In this document: positions 1 through 8,732 of the stretch, in pieces
How positions within the stretch are numbered: position 1 is the first letter of the stretch
How the letters are laid out: each line of letters starts with the position of its first letter
Source: Alteromonas aestuariivivens
Lineage (GTDB): Bacteria; Pseudomonadota; Gammaproteobacteria; Enterobacterales; Alteromonadaceae
DNA: 64,000 bases
Assembly (NCBI RefSeq): GCF_003367475.1
Contig: NZ_QRHA01000002.1
Coordinates: 186,001-250,000, forward strand
Direction of reading: 5' to 3'
Notes under the pieces: model-generated
Seen by the model: only the letters and a program-made list of their open reading frames with translations
Database searches by the model: none
Told to the model about the DNA's origin: nothing
Translations under genes and position numbers: made by a program

Positions 1-1
1 T

Positions 2-214
2 CAGGAGCGTGATGTGGAATTCCTGCGTCTGGGCCGCACTGCACTGATTTATCAGACTCGTGATGCCTCACGTCAGGGTGTCTGGAACAAACAAACCCGT
101 CAGTGGGAGGAGCTCGACAGCAGCTACCGTACCCAGATAACCAAGGGTCTGCGTATGGCCAAGAAGCAGCTTGCCCCGGACTTACTGATGCTACCTGTAG
201 CCATTACAGACTAA
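2..214 (+). CDS. DUF3450 family protein, C-terminal end (partial)
   Basis: The frame is already open at the window edge (…QERDVEFLRLGR…), so only about the last 70 residues are present. The segment EFLRLGRTALIYQT followed by a W/YR-rich stretch and APDLLMLP is the usual end of DUF3450 proteins, which are periplasmic coiled-coil proteins encoded just upstream of TtpC/ExbB in TonB2-type clusters. The next gene starts 13 bases after the stop, which supports a shared operon. The GTG at 14 is internal and not a real start. The family's biochemical role is not established. Confidence 0.8.
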   Translation, partial: QERDVEFLRLGRTALIYQTRDASRQGVWNKQTRQWEELDSSYRTQITKGLRMAKKQLAPDLLMLPVAITD

Positions 215-227
215 GAGGTTGAAGACC

Positions 228-1592
228 ATGATAAAACACGTAAAACAAATTGCTTTTGGTCTGGCGGCAATCAGCCTGAGCGCGCAGACACTGGCACAAT
301 CAGACCGCGCACTGGATCTGGACGCACTGCTTAAGCAACTGGAGCAAGGCCAGTACGCTCAGTCCGAACAGAACAAGCAGCGTGAACAGCGTTTTACCCA
401 AATGCGTTCTGAGCAGGACCGTATTCTGAGTGAAACCCGTGCCGAGCGCGACCAGAAGCTCGCCACCTCCGAGAATCTGGAAACCCGCTTTGAAGAGAAC
501 GAATTCAAAATCGCTGATTTGAATACTGCACTGGATGCGCGCCTTGGTTCTCTGAAAGAGTTATTTGGCGTACTGCAGCAGGTTGCTGGTGATACTAAGA
601 GCAAATTTCAGAATTCCGTTGTTTCGGCTCAAATTCCAGGTCGGGCTGCCTTTCTGGATCAAATGGCTCAGGACATGGGTAAAAGTTCCAAGCTGGCTTC
701 CATTGAAGAAATAGAAAGGGTCTGGTTTGAAATTCAGCGTGAAATGACTGAGTCGGGTAAAGTCACCCGATTCACGACCAATGTTGTGGAAGCTGGTGGT
801 GCCAAGGTCAGTAAAGACGTGGTGCGGGTTGGTCCGTTCGCCTTGGTTGCGGATGGCAAGTATCTGGACTTCAATGGCATTACCGGTACGGTGGCAGAAC
901 TGGTTCGCCAGCCGGCTGAGCGCTACGGCGACAGTGCTGCTGATCTGCAAAGCTCCAACGGCGAACTGGTAGAGTTCGGTATCGACCCTACCGGCGGTTC
1001 CATTCTTGGTTTGCTGGTTCAGGCACCTAACCTGAAGGAGCGGGTAGAGCAAGGCGGCCTGGTGGGCTACATCATTCTGATTGTTGGCGCATTTGGCCTG
1101 CTGCTCGCCGTTGAACGTCTGTTCAGCCTTACGGTAATCCGTACCAAGGTGAACAAGCAGCTCAAGAGCAAGGAAGTTAAAACCAACAACCCTTTGGGCC
1201 GCGTGTTGAAAGTGCGTGAAGAGTACCCCAATGCCGACACCGAAGCGCTGGAACTTCACCTGACCGAAGCTATCCTGGGTGAAGTGCCTAAACTGGGCCG
1301 CAATCTGACCATCATCAAAATCATTTCCGTAGTGGCACCGCTGATGGGTCTGCTGGGAACGGTGACCGGTATGATCAATACCTTTCAGGCCATTACCCTG
1401 TTTGGAACCGGTGACCCCAAACTGATGGCGGGTGGTATCTCCACGGCACTGGTTACTACGGTACTGGGTCTGGTGGTGGCTATCCCTATGACCCTGCTGT
1501 ACGCCATGCTCAATACACGCAGCAAAAATATTGTATACATCCTGCAGGAGCAAGCTTCCGGGGTGATTGCAGAGCGTGCTGAGCGGGGCTAA
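228..1592 (+). CDS. TtpC-like long ExbB: MotA/TolQ/ExbB proton channel protein
   Basis: A 454-residue ExbB relative with an added periplasmic half. Residues 1-24 look like a signal peptide ending in QTLAQ. Residues 40-110 are rich in Gln, Glu and Arg and read as coiled coil. A membrane segment near 280-300 (GYIILIVGAFGLLLAVERLF) precedes the MotA/TolQ/ExbB domain, with PLMGLLGTVTGM and a second hydrophobic pair near the end. This long form matches TtpC of Vibrio TonB2 systems, where it works with ExbB-ExbD to pass proton-motive force to TonB. ATG 228 is chosen because AAGAGG lies about 10 bases upstream; the in-frame TTG at 219 is too close to it. Confidence 0.88.
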   Translation: MIKHVKQIAFGLAAISLSAQTLAQSDRALDLDALLKQLEQGQYAQSEQNKQREQRFTQMRSEQDRILSETRAERDQKLATSENLETRFEENEFKIADLNTALDARLGSLKELFGVLQQVAGDTKSKFQNSVVSAQIPGRAAFLDQMAQDMGKSSKLASIEEIERVWFEIQREMTESGKVTRFTTNVVEAGGAKVSKDVVRVGPFALVADGKYLDFNGITGTVAELVRQPAERYGDSAADLQSSNGELVEFGIDPTGGSILGLLVQAPNLKERVEQGGLVGYIILIVGAFGLLLAVERLFSLTVIRTKVNKQLKSKEVKTNNPLGRVLKVREEYPNADTEALELHLTEAILGEVPKLGRNLTIIKIISVVAPLMGLLGTVTGMINTFQAITLFGTGDPKLMAGGISTALVTTVLGLVVAIPMTLLYAMLNTRSKNIVYILQEQASGVIAERAERG

Positions 1593-1595
1593 GTG

Positions 1596-2114
1596 ATGAT
1601 CGAGTTTCTTGAAGCAATTCGCGATTTTACAGAGACAGGTGGCCAGGTTCTGCTGGTCATCGGCCTGCTGATCTTCGTTATGTGGCTTTTGATCCTCGAG
1701 CGTGCGTTGTACCTGTTTATCTGGCACAAGAACTTTAAAAACGAAGCGGTTGCCATGTGGAAGGCACGCACAGACCGGAAATCCTGGTTCGCACAGCAAA
1801 TTCGGCAGCAAACCATATCACGGCTGACCATGCAGCTTAACGGCAGCATTCCGATTATCCAGGCTCTGGTGGCGCTATGTCCGCTGCTGGGTTTGATGGG
1901 TACCGTAACCGGTATGATCGAAGTGTTTGACGTTATGGCCATATCCGGCTCCGGTAACGCCCGTTCCATGGCGTCCGGTGTGTCCAAGGCCACCATCCCG
2001 ACGATGGCTGGTATGGTTGGCGCATTGTCCGGTGTATTTGCCTCCACCTGGCTGAACCGTACGGTGAAGTCGGAACGCACGCATCTCGAGGATGCATTGA
2101 CTATTGAACGTTAA
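1596..2114 (+). CDS. exbB: ExbB-type proton channel protein
   Basis: A 172-residue inner-membrane protein of standard TonB2 ExbB size. A first membrane helix (GGQVLLVIGLLIFVMWLLIL) is followed by a cytoplasmic loop and the conserved ALCPLLGLMGTVTGMIEVF and MAGMVGALSGVFAS helices. It should form the ExbB-ExbD motor that energises TonB. It begins 3 bases after the preceding ExbB-like gene. An in-frame GTG directly before the ATG (1593) is an alternative start. Two ExbB-type proteins in tandem is normal for this cluster type, not a duplication error. Confidence 0.9.
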   Translation: MIEFLEAIRDFTETGGQVLLVIGLLIFVMWLLILERALYLFIWHKNFKNEAVAMWKARTDRKSWFAQQIRQQTISRLTMQLNGSIPIIQALVALCPLLGLMGTVTGMIEVFDVMAISGSGNARSMASGVSKATIPTMAGMVGALSGVFASTWLNRTVKSERTHLEDALTIER

Positions 2115-2144
2115 CGCCAGCGCGTTAATAAAAGGTATTGAACT

Positions 2145-2552
2145 ATGAAGCAGCACTTTCAAAATCTGGTTGATGAAGAAGAAGCCAATATCGATATGAC
2201 CCCCATGCTGGACGTGGTATTCATTATGTTGATTTTCTTCATTGTTACTGCCTCTTTTGTGAAAGAAGCCGGTATTGACGTGAACCGCCCGGAAGCCGCC
2301 ACTGCGGTGAAAAAAGATCGCGCTAACATACTGGTGGCGATTTCGGATAAAGGTGAAATCTGGATAAACAAGCGCCGAGTGGATGTGCGCGCCGTGCAGG
2401 CCAACATCGAACGTTTGCACGCTGAAAACCCGCAGGGCACTGTGGTTATTCAGGCCGATGCCAAGTCCACAACTGAGACCCTGATCAAGGTTATGGATGC
2501 GTCCCGGGCAGCGGGTGTTTACGACGTCTCCATTGCAGCACAAGAGCCATAA
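2145..2552 (+). CDS. exbD: ExbD-type biopolymer transporter
   Basis: A 135-residue protein with the ExbD plan: short cytoplasmic N-terminus, one membrane helix, periplasmic domain. The helix starts with ANIDMTPMLDVVFIMLIFF, carrying the membrane-embedded aspartate family members use for proton passage. The periplasmic part ends in the usual IKVMDASRAAGVYDVSIA. It would partner the two ExbB proteins upstream. A weak AAAGG ribosome site precedes the ATG. Confidence 0.93.
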   Translation: MKQHFQNLVDEEEANIDMTPMLDVVFIMLIFFIVTASFVKEAGIDVNRPEAATAVKKDRANILVAISDKGEIWINKRRVDVRAVQANIERLHAENPQGTVVIQADAKSTTETLIKVMDASRAAGVYDVSIAAQEP

Positions 2553-2555
2553 GCT

Positions 2556-3176
2556 ATGCCACATGCCATACCTCGATTTTTAATCGCTATTGGCGTATCG
2601 CTGGCCATCACGCTGGGGCTGTTCTTTTTGATGCAGTCCCTGATCCAGATGGGTGGCAGTGCGTTAACTGAGCCGCCTCAGGGCAGCGTGCTGGATTTTG
2701 TGCGGGTGAAACAGGAAGAGCAGGTTGAGCAGAAAGAGCGCAAGCCCAGAAAGCCGCCTCCGCCGAAAGAACCGCCTCCACAAATGAATCAGCCCCAGAT
2801 GGAGTCCAGTTCGCCTAATGCTGAAGGCTCCGGAATGGATTTTAGTGCTGACGTGGGTGATGATATATCCCTAGACGGTGGACTGGCGTTGGAATCCGGT
2901 GATGGTGAGTACTTACCAATTGTTAAGGTTGCGCCGGTTTATCCAAGACGTGCATTGCAGCGTGGTATTGAAGGTTTCGTGATCGTTGAATTTACGGTTA
3001 CCAAGCAGGGCGCGGTGCGTGACCCTATTGTAGTGGAAGCCAACCCCCAGGGAATTTTTGAGCAGGCGGCCATCGACGCTGCGCTGAAATTCAAGTACAA
3101 GCCACGGGTGGTGAATGGCGAAGCCACCGAGGTTTCCGGCGTGCAAAACCGCATAACATTCCAGATTGACGGGTAA
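2556..3176 (+). CDS. tonB: Energy transducer TonB
   Basis: A 206-residue TonB protein of the short TonB2 type. It has an N-terminal anchor (residues 9-28), a proline-rich stretch (RKPPPPKEPPPQMNQP, near 64-82) that is shorter than in classical TonB, an acidic linker, and a C-terminal TonB domain with APVYPRRALQRGIEGFVIVE and the final YKPRVVNGE. It carries energy from the ExbB/ExbD motor to outer-membrane receptors. It starts 3 bases after exbD. No receptor gene is in the window, so the substrate is unknown. Confidence 0.93.
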   Translation: MPHAIPRFLIAIGVSLAITLGLFFLMQSLIQMGGSALTEPPQGSVLDFVRVKQEEQVEQKERKPRKPPPPKEPPPQMNQPQMESSSPNAEGSGMDFSADVGDDISLDGGLALESGDGEYLPIVKVAPVYPRRALQRGIEGFVIVEFTVTKQGAVRDPIVVEANPQGIFEQAAIDAALKFKYKPRVVNGEATEVSGVQNRITFQIDG

Positions 3177-3182
3177 TTTGAA

Positions 3183-4499
3183 ATGAAGCATTTACTCACT
3201 AAATCCCTGATGGCTGTTGTGATCACGGCTGTTACTCTGGGCACCGGCCTGTCTGGGGTATTGATTGCCCCTTCCGCTCAGGCGCAGGAAACCAAGGCCA
3301 GTGACAAACCTACCCGGCGGGTACCCACGCTGCGTTCAAAGGTTTATGAACAGCTGGCCCGGGCGCAGGCTGCTGCGGATGAAAACAATCTTTCCGAAGC
3401 CATTGCGATCCTCAAGGAAGTGGAAGATAAATCCAGTTCGATGAACAGTTATGAAAAAGCCATGATGTACAATTTTTACGGCTTTATTTATTACAACGAC
3501 GAACAGTATGACCAGGCGCTGAACGCCTTCGAACAGGTAGTTGAACAACAGCCCATCCCCGAAAACTTTGAGATGACCACTCTGTTCAGCCTTGCCCAGT
3601 TGCATCTGATGCAGGGGAATTACGACAAGAGTGTCCGTTTTCTGGAGCGCTGGGAATCGCTGAATGATGGCCCGGTGCCACCCAAAAACCTAATCCTTAA
3701 AGCTCAGGCCTACTATCAGAATAAACTGTATCAGGAAGCCGCCGGCTTCATCACCAAGGCCATAGAAGATCATGAGGCCGAAGGCATGATCCCGGATGAG
3801 AACTGGCTGGTGTTGCAGCGGGCGATTTTCTATGAGCTCAAGCAGCCAGAGAAAGTCAAAGATGTTCTGATTAAGATGGTTAAACTGTTCAATGAGCCAA
3901 AGTACTGGATCCAGTTGGCTGGCATGTACGGAGAGCTGGGCGAAGAGCGTAAGCAACTGGCGATTATGGAATCGGCTTACCAGCAGGGTTACGTGGAAAG
4001 TGCCGCCGACATCTTCAATCTGGCTCAGCTGTATTATTATCATCGTGCGCCTTACAAAGGGGCCAAACTGATGGAGCAGGCGCTGGAGGAAGGCGTGCTG
4101 GAGCGAAACCTGCGAAACCTGAAATTTTTGGGCCAGAGCTGGTCACTGGCCAAAGAGCAGGACAAAGCCATTCCGGCCATGATGGCGGCCTCAGAACTGT
4201 CTGATGACGGTGAACTGGACGCTCAGCTTGCGCAAATATTGCTTAATGCGGAACGGTGGGATGATGCCATTTCATCTGCCGACCGGGCTCTGGAAAAAGG
4301 AGAGTTGCGCAACCCTGGCCTGGTGTATCTGGTAAAAGGCATGGCATTGTACAACAAAAAGCAGTACGCGCTGGCCCTCAACCAACTGGCAGAAGCCGAA
4401 AAACATCAGTCCAGCCGTGGTATGGCACAGCAGTGGAAGCAGTTTGTTGAGTCGGAGAAAACCGCCCAGGAACGCCTGGACGCCGAACTGTCCTCATAA
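3183..4499 (+). CDS. TPR-repeat protein of the TonB2 cluster
   Basis: A 438-residue exported protein. Residues 1-35 form a signal peptide ending in PSAQAQE. The rest is helical with repeated TPR-like units (for example YEKAMMYNFYGFIYYNDEQY and ALNAFEQVVE). TPR proteins commonly close DUF3450-TtpC-ExbB-ExbD-TonB operons and are thought to assist that TonB system, but the precise role is not settled. The gene begins 6 bases after tonB. Confidence 0.85.
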   Translation: MKHLLTKSLMAVVITAVTLGTGLSGVLIAPSAQAQETKASDKPTRRVPTLRSKVYEQLARAQAAADENNLSEAIAILKEVEDKSSSMNSYEKAMMYNFYGFIYYNDEQYDQALNAFEQVVEQQPIPENFEMTTLFSLAQLHLMQGNYDKSVRFLERWESLNDGPVPPKNLILKAQAYYQNKLYQEAAGFITKAIEDHEAEGMIPDENWLVLQRAIFYELKQPEKVKDVLIKMVKLFNEPKYWIQLAGMYGELGEERKQLAIMESAYQQGYVESAADIFNLAQLYYYHRAPYKGAKLMEQALEEGVLERNLRNLKFLGQSWSLAKEQDKAIPAMMAASELSDDGELDAQLAQILLNAERWDDAISSADRALEKGELRNPGLVYLVKGMALYNKKQYALALNQLAEAEKHQSSRGMAQQWKQFVESEKTAQERLDAELSS

Positions 4500-4642
4500 C
4501 TTCTGCAGTGTTTGCGTGCCTGGCAATGAGCGTTGTGAAGTTGCACGTTATTTTTTTCAAGCCCTGGCATCCGTCGGGGCTTACAGCCACCAAACTTTCT
4601 TAGCGTGGTACACTCGGTGTATCCGTTACACGCTGAGGCATC

Positions 4643-5233
4643 ATGAACTATCTGGCACATCTGTTTCTGGCCCAACCCCACGCTGACTCCCATTTCGGTA
4701 ACCTGCTGGGGGATTTTCGTCGTGGTGCAGACATCCAGCATTACCCTGATGCGGTCCTGGCCGGTTTGCAAAACCATTATCTGGTTGACCGGTTTACCGA
4801 TGCTCACCCGCTTGTACGCCGAGCCAAGCAGGAGTTCAGTACTGAAAGAAGACGTTTTGCCGGTATTGCGCTGGATGTGTTGTTCGATTATTACCTTATC
4901 AAGCACTGGTCACATTTCAGCGACATTCCCTTTGAAAAATTCTGCTACCAGGCCTACATGTTTCTGGACTGGAAGATTCCACAAATGCCGCAACGAATGC
5001 AGCGGGTGGTGAGTAATATGATTGAGTATCACTGGTTTGAAACTTATCAGAGTCTCGATGGAATAGGGCTGGCGCTGGACCGGATCGCCACGCGTATCCG
5101 GTTTGAGCATCAGTTTGAGGGCTGCGTAGAAGAAATCATTCAGAATTACTCATTTTTTGAAGAGTGCTTTGTGGACTTCTTTCCTGAGTTAATCACTCAT
5201 GTCAGAGAGAACTCGCCGGAAACAAAATGTTAG
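4643..5233 (+). CDS. acpH: Acyl carrier protein phosphodiesterase
   Basis: A 196-residue protein matching the AcpH (DUF479) family from end to end: MNYLAHLFLA at the start, GNLLGDF, HYLVDRFTDAHP, and ALDVLFDYYLIKHW. The His/Asp residues in these motifs fit the family's metal-dependent HD-like site. AcpH removes the 4'-phosphopantetheine group from holo-ACP. Length is typical. A GAGG site lies 4 bases before the ATG. It stands alone between the TonB operon and acnB. Confidence 0.9.
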   Translation: MNYLAHLFLAQPHADSHFGNLLGDFRRGADIQHYPDAVLAGLQNHYLVDRFTDAHPLVRRAKQEFSTERRRFAGIALDVLFDYYLIKHWSHFSDIPFEKFCYQAYMFLDWKIPQMPQRMQRVVSNMIEYHWFETYQSLDGIGLALDRIATRIRFEHQFEGCVEEIIQNYSFFEECFVDFFPELITHVRENSPETKC

Positions 5234-5529
5234 CCCCAGCAGGACAGTAGCGGTAAATCTTTGCTACTATTGTCCCGCCAAATCGGCGTTCGTATCGAAC
5301 AAAGCGGGCAGCTCCATCCGTTGTTCACCCGGTTTTCAGAATATTCAACAAGCGGTTTGATATGCTGTTACGGTGGTCAATAGTCTGGCTGAATACCCGC
5401 TATAAGTGAATGAAAGTGCACTGAAATTTAAATTCACCTTGCGAGTCGGTATAATTCCGCCGATTTACCAGTCACTTCCTGCGGCAAGTACCACTTGGGT
5501 GCGGCAGGAATAACCATGAGGAAGCAATC
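5234..5529 (+). promoter_or_regulatory. acnB upstream region with promoter and 5' UTR hairpin
   Basis: This 296-base gap has no gene. A sigma-70-like promoter is visible: TTTAAA at 5427-5432, a 17-base spacer, and TATAAT at 5450-5455. Downstream in the predicted leader, TTCCTGC (5476-5482) pairs with GCAGGAA (5504-5510), enclosing a smaller CAAGT/ACTTG hairpin (5485-5497). The outer stem ends 7 bases before the GAGGAAG ribosome site (5518-5524). The start codon is GTG at 5530. Confidence 0.6.
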
Positions 5530-8142
5530 GTGTTACAAGAATATCGCAAACACGTGGAAGAGCGTGCAGCAGAAGGCATCCCCCCAAAACCACTGAATGC
5601 AGAGCAGGTCGCAGGCCTGGTTGAGCTTTTGAAAAATCCGCCTGCCGGCGAAGAAGCTTACCTGCTTGAATTGATTTCCGAGCGCGTACCTCCTGGTGTG
5701 GATGAAGCCGCCTACGTTAAAGCCGGCTTTTTAAGCGCCATCGTTAAGGGTGAAGACACCTGTGCGTTGATCAGCAAGGAAAAGGCCGTTGAGCTTCTGG
5801 GTAACATGCACGGTGGTTACAACATCGTAACTCTGGTTGATTTGCTGGACGACGAAGCGCTGGCTCCACTGGCGGCCAAAGAACTGAAGCACACTTTGCT
5901 GATGTTTGACGCTTTCCACGACGTGGAAGAAAAACACAAAGCCGGTAATGCCTATGCCACCGAAGTGATTGAGTCCTGGGCCGAAGGGGAATGGTTCACC
6001 TCCCGCAAGCAAATGGACGACAAAATCACCTACACCGTTTTTAAAGTAACCGGTGAAACCAATACCGACGACCTGTCTCCGGCCCCGGACGCCTGGTCTC
6101 GTCCTGACATTCCTTTGCACGCCCTGGCCGCTTACAAAATGACCCGCGATGGTCTTGAGCCGGAAGAGCATGGCGTAAAAGGCCCAATGAAACAAATTGA
6201 GGAAGTGAAGAGTAAAGGTTACCCGGTCGCATTTGTGGGCGATGTTGTGGGAACCGGTTCCTCGCGCAAGTCAGCCACCAACTCTGTGCTGTGGTTCTTT
6301 GGTGAAGACCTGCCAGGTGTACCTAACAAGCGCGGTGGCGGTGTCTGTATTGGTGGCAAAGTGGCGCCAATCTTCTTCAATACCATGGAAGATGCCGGCG
6401 CGCTGGTGTTTGAAGCCGACGTTGACAACATGAATATGGGCGATGTTATCGACATCTACCCGTTTGAAGGCAAGATCACCAACCATGAAACTGGTGAAGT
6501 GCTGGCTGAGTACGATTACAAATCCAAAGTGATTCTGGATGAAGTGCGTGCCGGAGGCCGTATCAACCTAATCATCGGCCGTGGCCTGACCGAAAAAGCC
6601 CGTGAAGCACTTGGACTGGGCCCGTCGGAATTGTTCCGCAAGCCAGAGCAACCAGCCGACACAGGTAAGGGTTATACTCTCGCCCAGAAAATGGTCGGCA
6701 AGGCGTGTGGTGTTGAAGGCATTCGCCCTGGCACTTACTGCGAACCTAAAATGACCACTGTGGGTTCTCAGGACACCACCGGTCCGATGACCCGTGACGA
6801 ACTTAAAGACCTGGCCTGCCTGGGCTTTACTGCCGATTTGACCATGCAGTCTTTCTGCCATACTGCGGCGTACCCCAAGCCGGTTGATATTGAAACCCAG
6901 CACACCTTGCCGGACTTCATTATGAATCGTGGCGGTGTATCCCTGCGCCCAGGTGACGGTATCATCCACAGCTGGCTGAACCGCATGTTGCTTCCGGATA
7001 CCGTTGGAACTGGTGGTGACTCTCACACCCGCTTCCCGCTGGGGATTTCATTCCCGGCCGGTTCAGGTCTTGTTGCGTTTGCCGCAGCAACCGGTGTTAT
7101 GCCACTGGATATGCCAGAGTCGATTCTGGTGCGCTTCAAAGGTGAAAGACAGCCTGGCATTACCTTGCGTGACCTGGTTCATGCCATTCCTCTTTACGGT
7201 ATCAAGCAGGGCCTGCTGACCGTTGAGAAGAAGGGTAAGATCAACGCCTTCTCCGGACGTATTCTGGAGATTGAAGGTCTGGAAGATCTCACAGTTGAGC
7301 AGGCTTTTGAGCTGTCTGACGCGTCTGCTGAGCGTTCCGCTGCGGGTTGTACCATCAACCTGTCTGAAGAGTCCATTGCCGAGTACCTGCGCTCCAACAT
7401 CACCATGTTGCGCTGGATGATCAATGAAGGCTACGGCGACCCTCGTACCCTTGAGCGTCGTGCACAGAAGATGGAAGAGTGGCTGGCTAACCCAAGCCTG
7501 ATGCGAGCAGACAAAGACGCAGAATACGCTGAAGTGATTGAGATTGACCTGTCTGAAATCAAAGAGCCGATTGTGTGCTGCCCTAACGACCCGGACGATG
7601 CCAAGACTCTGTCTGACGTTGCTGGTGACAAGGTAGACGAAGTGTTCATCGGTTCCTGTATGACCAACATTGGTCACTTCCGTGCGGCGGGTAAGCTGCT
7701 GGAGCAATACAACAAGTCGCTTCCCACCCGTCTGTGGATTTCTCCACCGACCAAGATGGACAAGGCCCAGTTGATGGAAGAAGGTTACTACAACATCTAT
7801 GGCCGTGTGGGCGTACGCACTGAAATGCCCGGCTGTTCACTGTGCATGGGTAACCAGGCTCGGGTTGAAGCCGGAGCGACGGTACTGTCTACCTCTACCC
7901 GTAACTTCCCGAACCGCCTCGGTGACGGTGCCAACGTTTACCTGACCTCTGCGGAATTGGCTGCAGTAGGTGCTATCGTTGGCCGTATCCCGACTGCACA
8001 GGAATATATGGAATACGCCAGCAAGATTGACTCTATGTCTGCCGAAGTATTCCGTTACTTGAACTTCGACAAGATGGAAAGCTTCAAGAAAGCGGAAGAA
8101 GAAGCGAAGGCTAACATCATTCCGACATTGAATGTTGCCTGA
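5530..8142 (+). CDS. acnB: Aconitate hydratase B
   Basis: An 870-residue AcnB, the normal length. It catalyses citrate-isocitrate interconversion in the TCA cycle (and 2-methylisocitrate in some species). The N-terminus [15 protein letters not shown] matches the family's HEAT-like domain. The swivel domain follows ([16 protein letters not shown]), then the catalytic domains. The [4Fe-4S] ligands are seen as [10 protein letters not shown] and [10 protein letters not shown]. The start is GTG, with GAGGAAG about 6 bases upstream and homology to the family N-terminus. It is monocistronic with a strong terminator. Confidence 0.97.
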   Translation: MLQEYRKHVEERAAEGIPPKPLNAEQVAGLVELLKNPPAGEEAYLLELISERVPPGVDEAAYVKAGFLSAIVKGEDTCALISKEKAVELLGNMHGGYNIVTLVDLLDDEALAPLAAKELKHTLLMFDAFHDVEEKHKAGNAYATEVIESWAEGEWFTSRKQMDDKITYTVFKVTGETNTDDLSPAPDAWSRPDIPLHALAAYKMTRDGLEPEEHGVKGPMKQIEEVKSKGYPVAFVGDVVGTGSSRKSATNSVLWFFGEDLPGVPNKRGGGVCIGGKVAPIFFNTMEDAGALVFEADVDNMNMGDVIDIYPFEGKITNHETGEVLAEYDYKSKVILDEVRAGGRINLIIGRGLTEKAREALGLGPSELFRKPEQPADTGKGYTLAQKMVGKACGVEGIRPGTYCEPKMTTVGSQDTTGPMTRDELKDLACLGFTADLTMQSFCHTAAYPKPVDIETQHTLPDFIMNRGGVSLRPGDGIIHSWLNRMLLPDTVGTGGDSHTRFPLGISFPAGSGLVAFAAATGVMPLDMPESILVRFKGERQPGITLRDLVHAIPLYGIKQGLLTVEKKGKINAFSGRILEIEGLEDLTVEQAFELSDASAERSAAGCTINLSEESIAEYLRSNITMLRWMINEGYGDPRTLERRAQKMEEWLANPSLMRADKDAEYAEVIEIDLSEIKEPIVCCPNDPDDAKTLSDVAGDKVDEVFIGSCMTNIGHFRAAGKLLEQYNKSLPTRLWISPPTKMDKAQLMEEGYYNIYGRVGVRTEMPGCSLCMGNQARVEAGATVLSTSTRNFPNRLGDGANVYLTSAELAAVGAIVGRIPTAQEYMEYASKIDSMSAEVFRYLNFDKMESFKKAEEEAKANIIPTLNVA

Positions 8143-8161
8143 CTTGGCGTATAAACTAGCG

Positions 8162-8192
8162 AGCCGGGCACCGTAAGGGCCCGGCTTTTTTT
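8162..8192 (+). terminator. Rho-independent terminator after acnB
   Basis: AGCCGGGC (8162-8169) pairs with GCCCGGCT (8179-8186), an 8-bp GC-rich stem with a 9-base loop, followed by a run of seven T. It lies 20 bases after the acnB stop. Confidence 0.9.
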
Positions 8193-8248
8193 GTTCTTTG
8201 TGGATGGAAGTTGTGTTCGAATCACTTACTCGTAACGGAAACCAAGCT

Positions 8249-8695
8249 ATGTACCGACAATCATTACGCCTGGCGGCTGCCATGGTTATGGCTATGCTTT
8301 GGGCTGTGGCGTATGCCCAGCAACCTGATGAGGTGGAATTCAACTCGGCAAGGATCCAGATTGGCAAAAAAGTGCTGGAAGTGGAATTTGCCCAAACCGA
8401 TCGGCAACGGTCGCGGGGGTTAATGTACCGCACCAGTTTGTGTGACGATTGTGGAATGCTGTTCCACTTTTTTCCCGCCAGACAGGCCAGCATGTGGATG
8501 AAAAATACTTTAATACCCTTGGACGTAGCATTTATCGACAGAAACGGTGTAATAACCGACATAAAACCGCTGCAACCCCAGGATTTAACCTCAGTGGGGG
8601 CGTCAAAAGCGGTAAGTTTTGCGCTAGAAATGAACCAGGGTTGGTTTGCCGCACATCAGATAGCTGTCGGCGACCGAATTATTGTGAATCCATAA
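8249..8695 (+). CDS. DUF192 family exported protein
   Basis: A 148-residue protein with a signal peptide (MYRQSLRLAAAMVMAMLWAVAYAQ) and a DUF192 domain: VEFAQTDRQRSRGLMYRTSL, GMLFHFFP, MWMKNTLIPLDVAFID and the Gly/Asp-rich end. DUF192 proteins are widespread small periplasmic proteins without a firmly assigned function. The ATG at 8249 is chosen because the signal peptide begins there; an in-frame GTG at 8198 would add 17 residues that disrupt it. lysC follows after 37 bases. Confidence 0.85.
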   Translation: MYRQSLRLAAAMVMAMLWAVAYAQQPDEVEFNSARIQIGKKVLEVEFAQTDRQRSRGLMYRTSLCDDCGMLFHFFPARQASMWMKNTLIPLDVAFIDRNGVITDIKPLQPQDLTSVGASKAVSFALEMNQGWFAAHQIAVGDRIIVNP

Positions 8696-8732
8696 ATCCG
8701 GCTCAATTGAGTCGGAAGAACCGGAGAAAACC

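Noticed and set aside
561..1811. A 416-residue open frame on the minus strand opposite the two ExbB genes
   Set aside because: Its predicted protein is rich in His, Gln and Cys with no domain, no ribosome site and no operon logic. The plus-strand frames match well-known families over their whole length.
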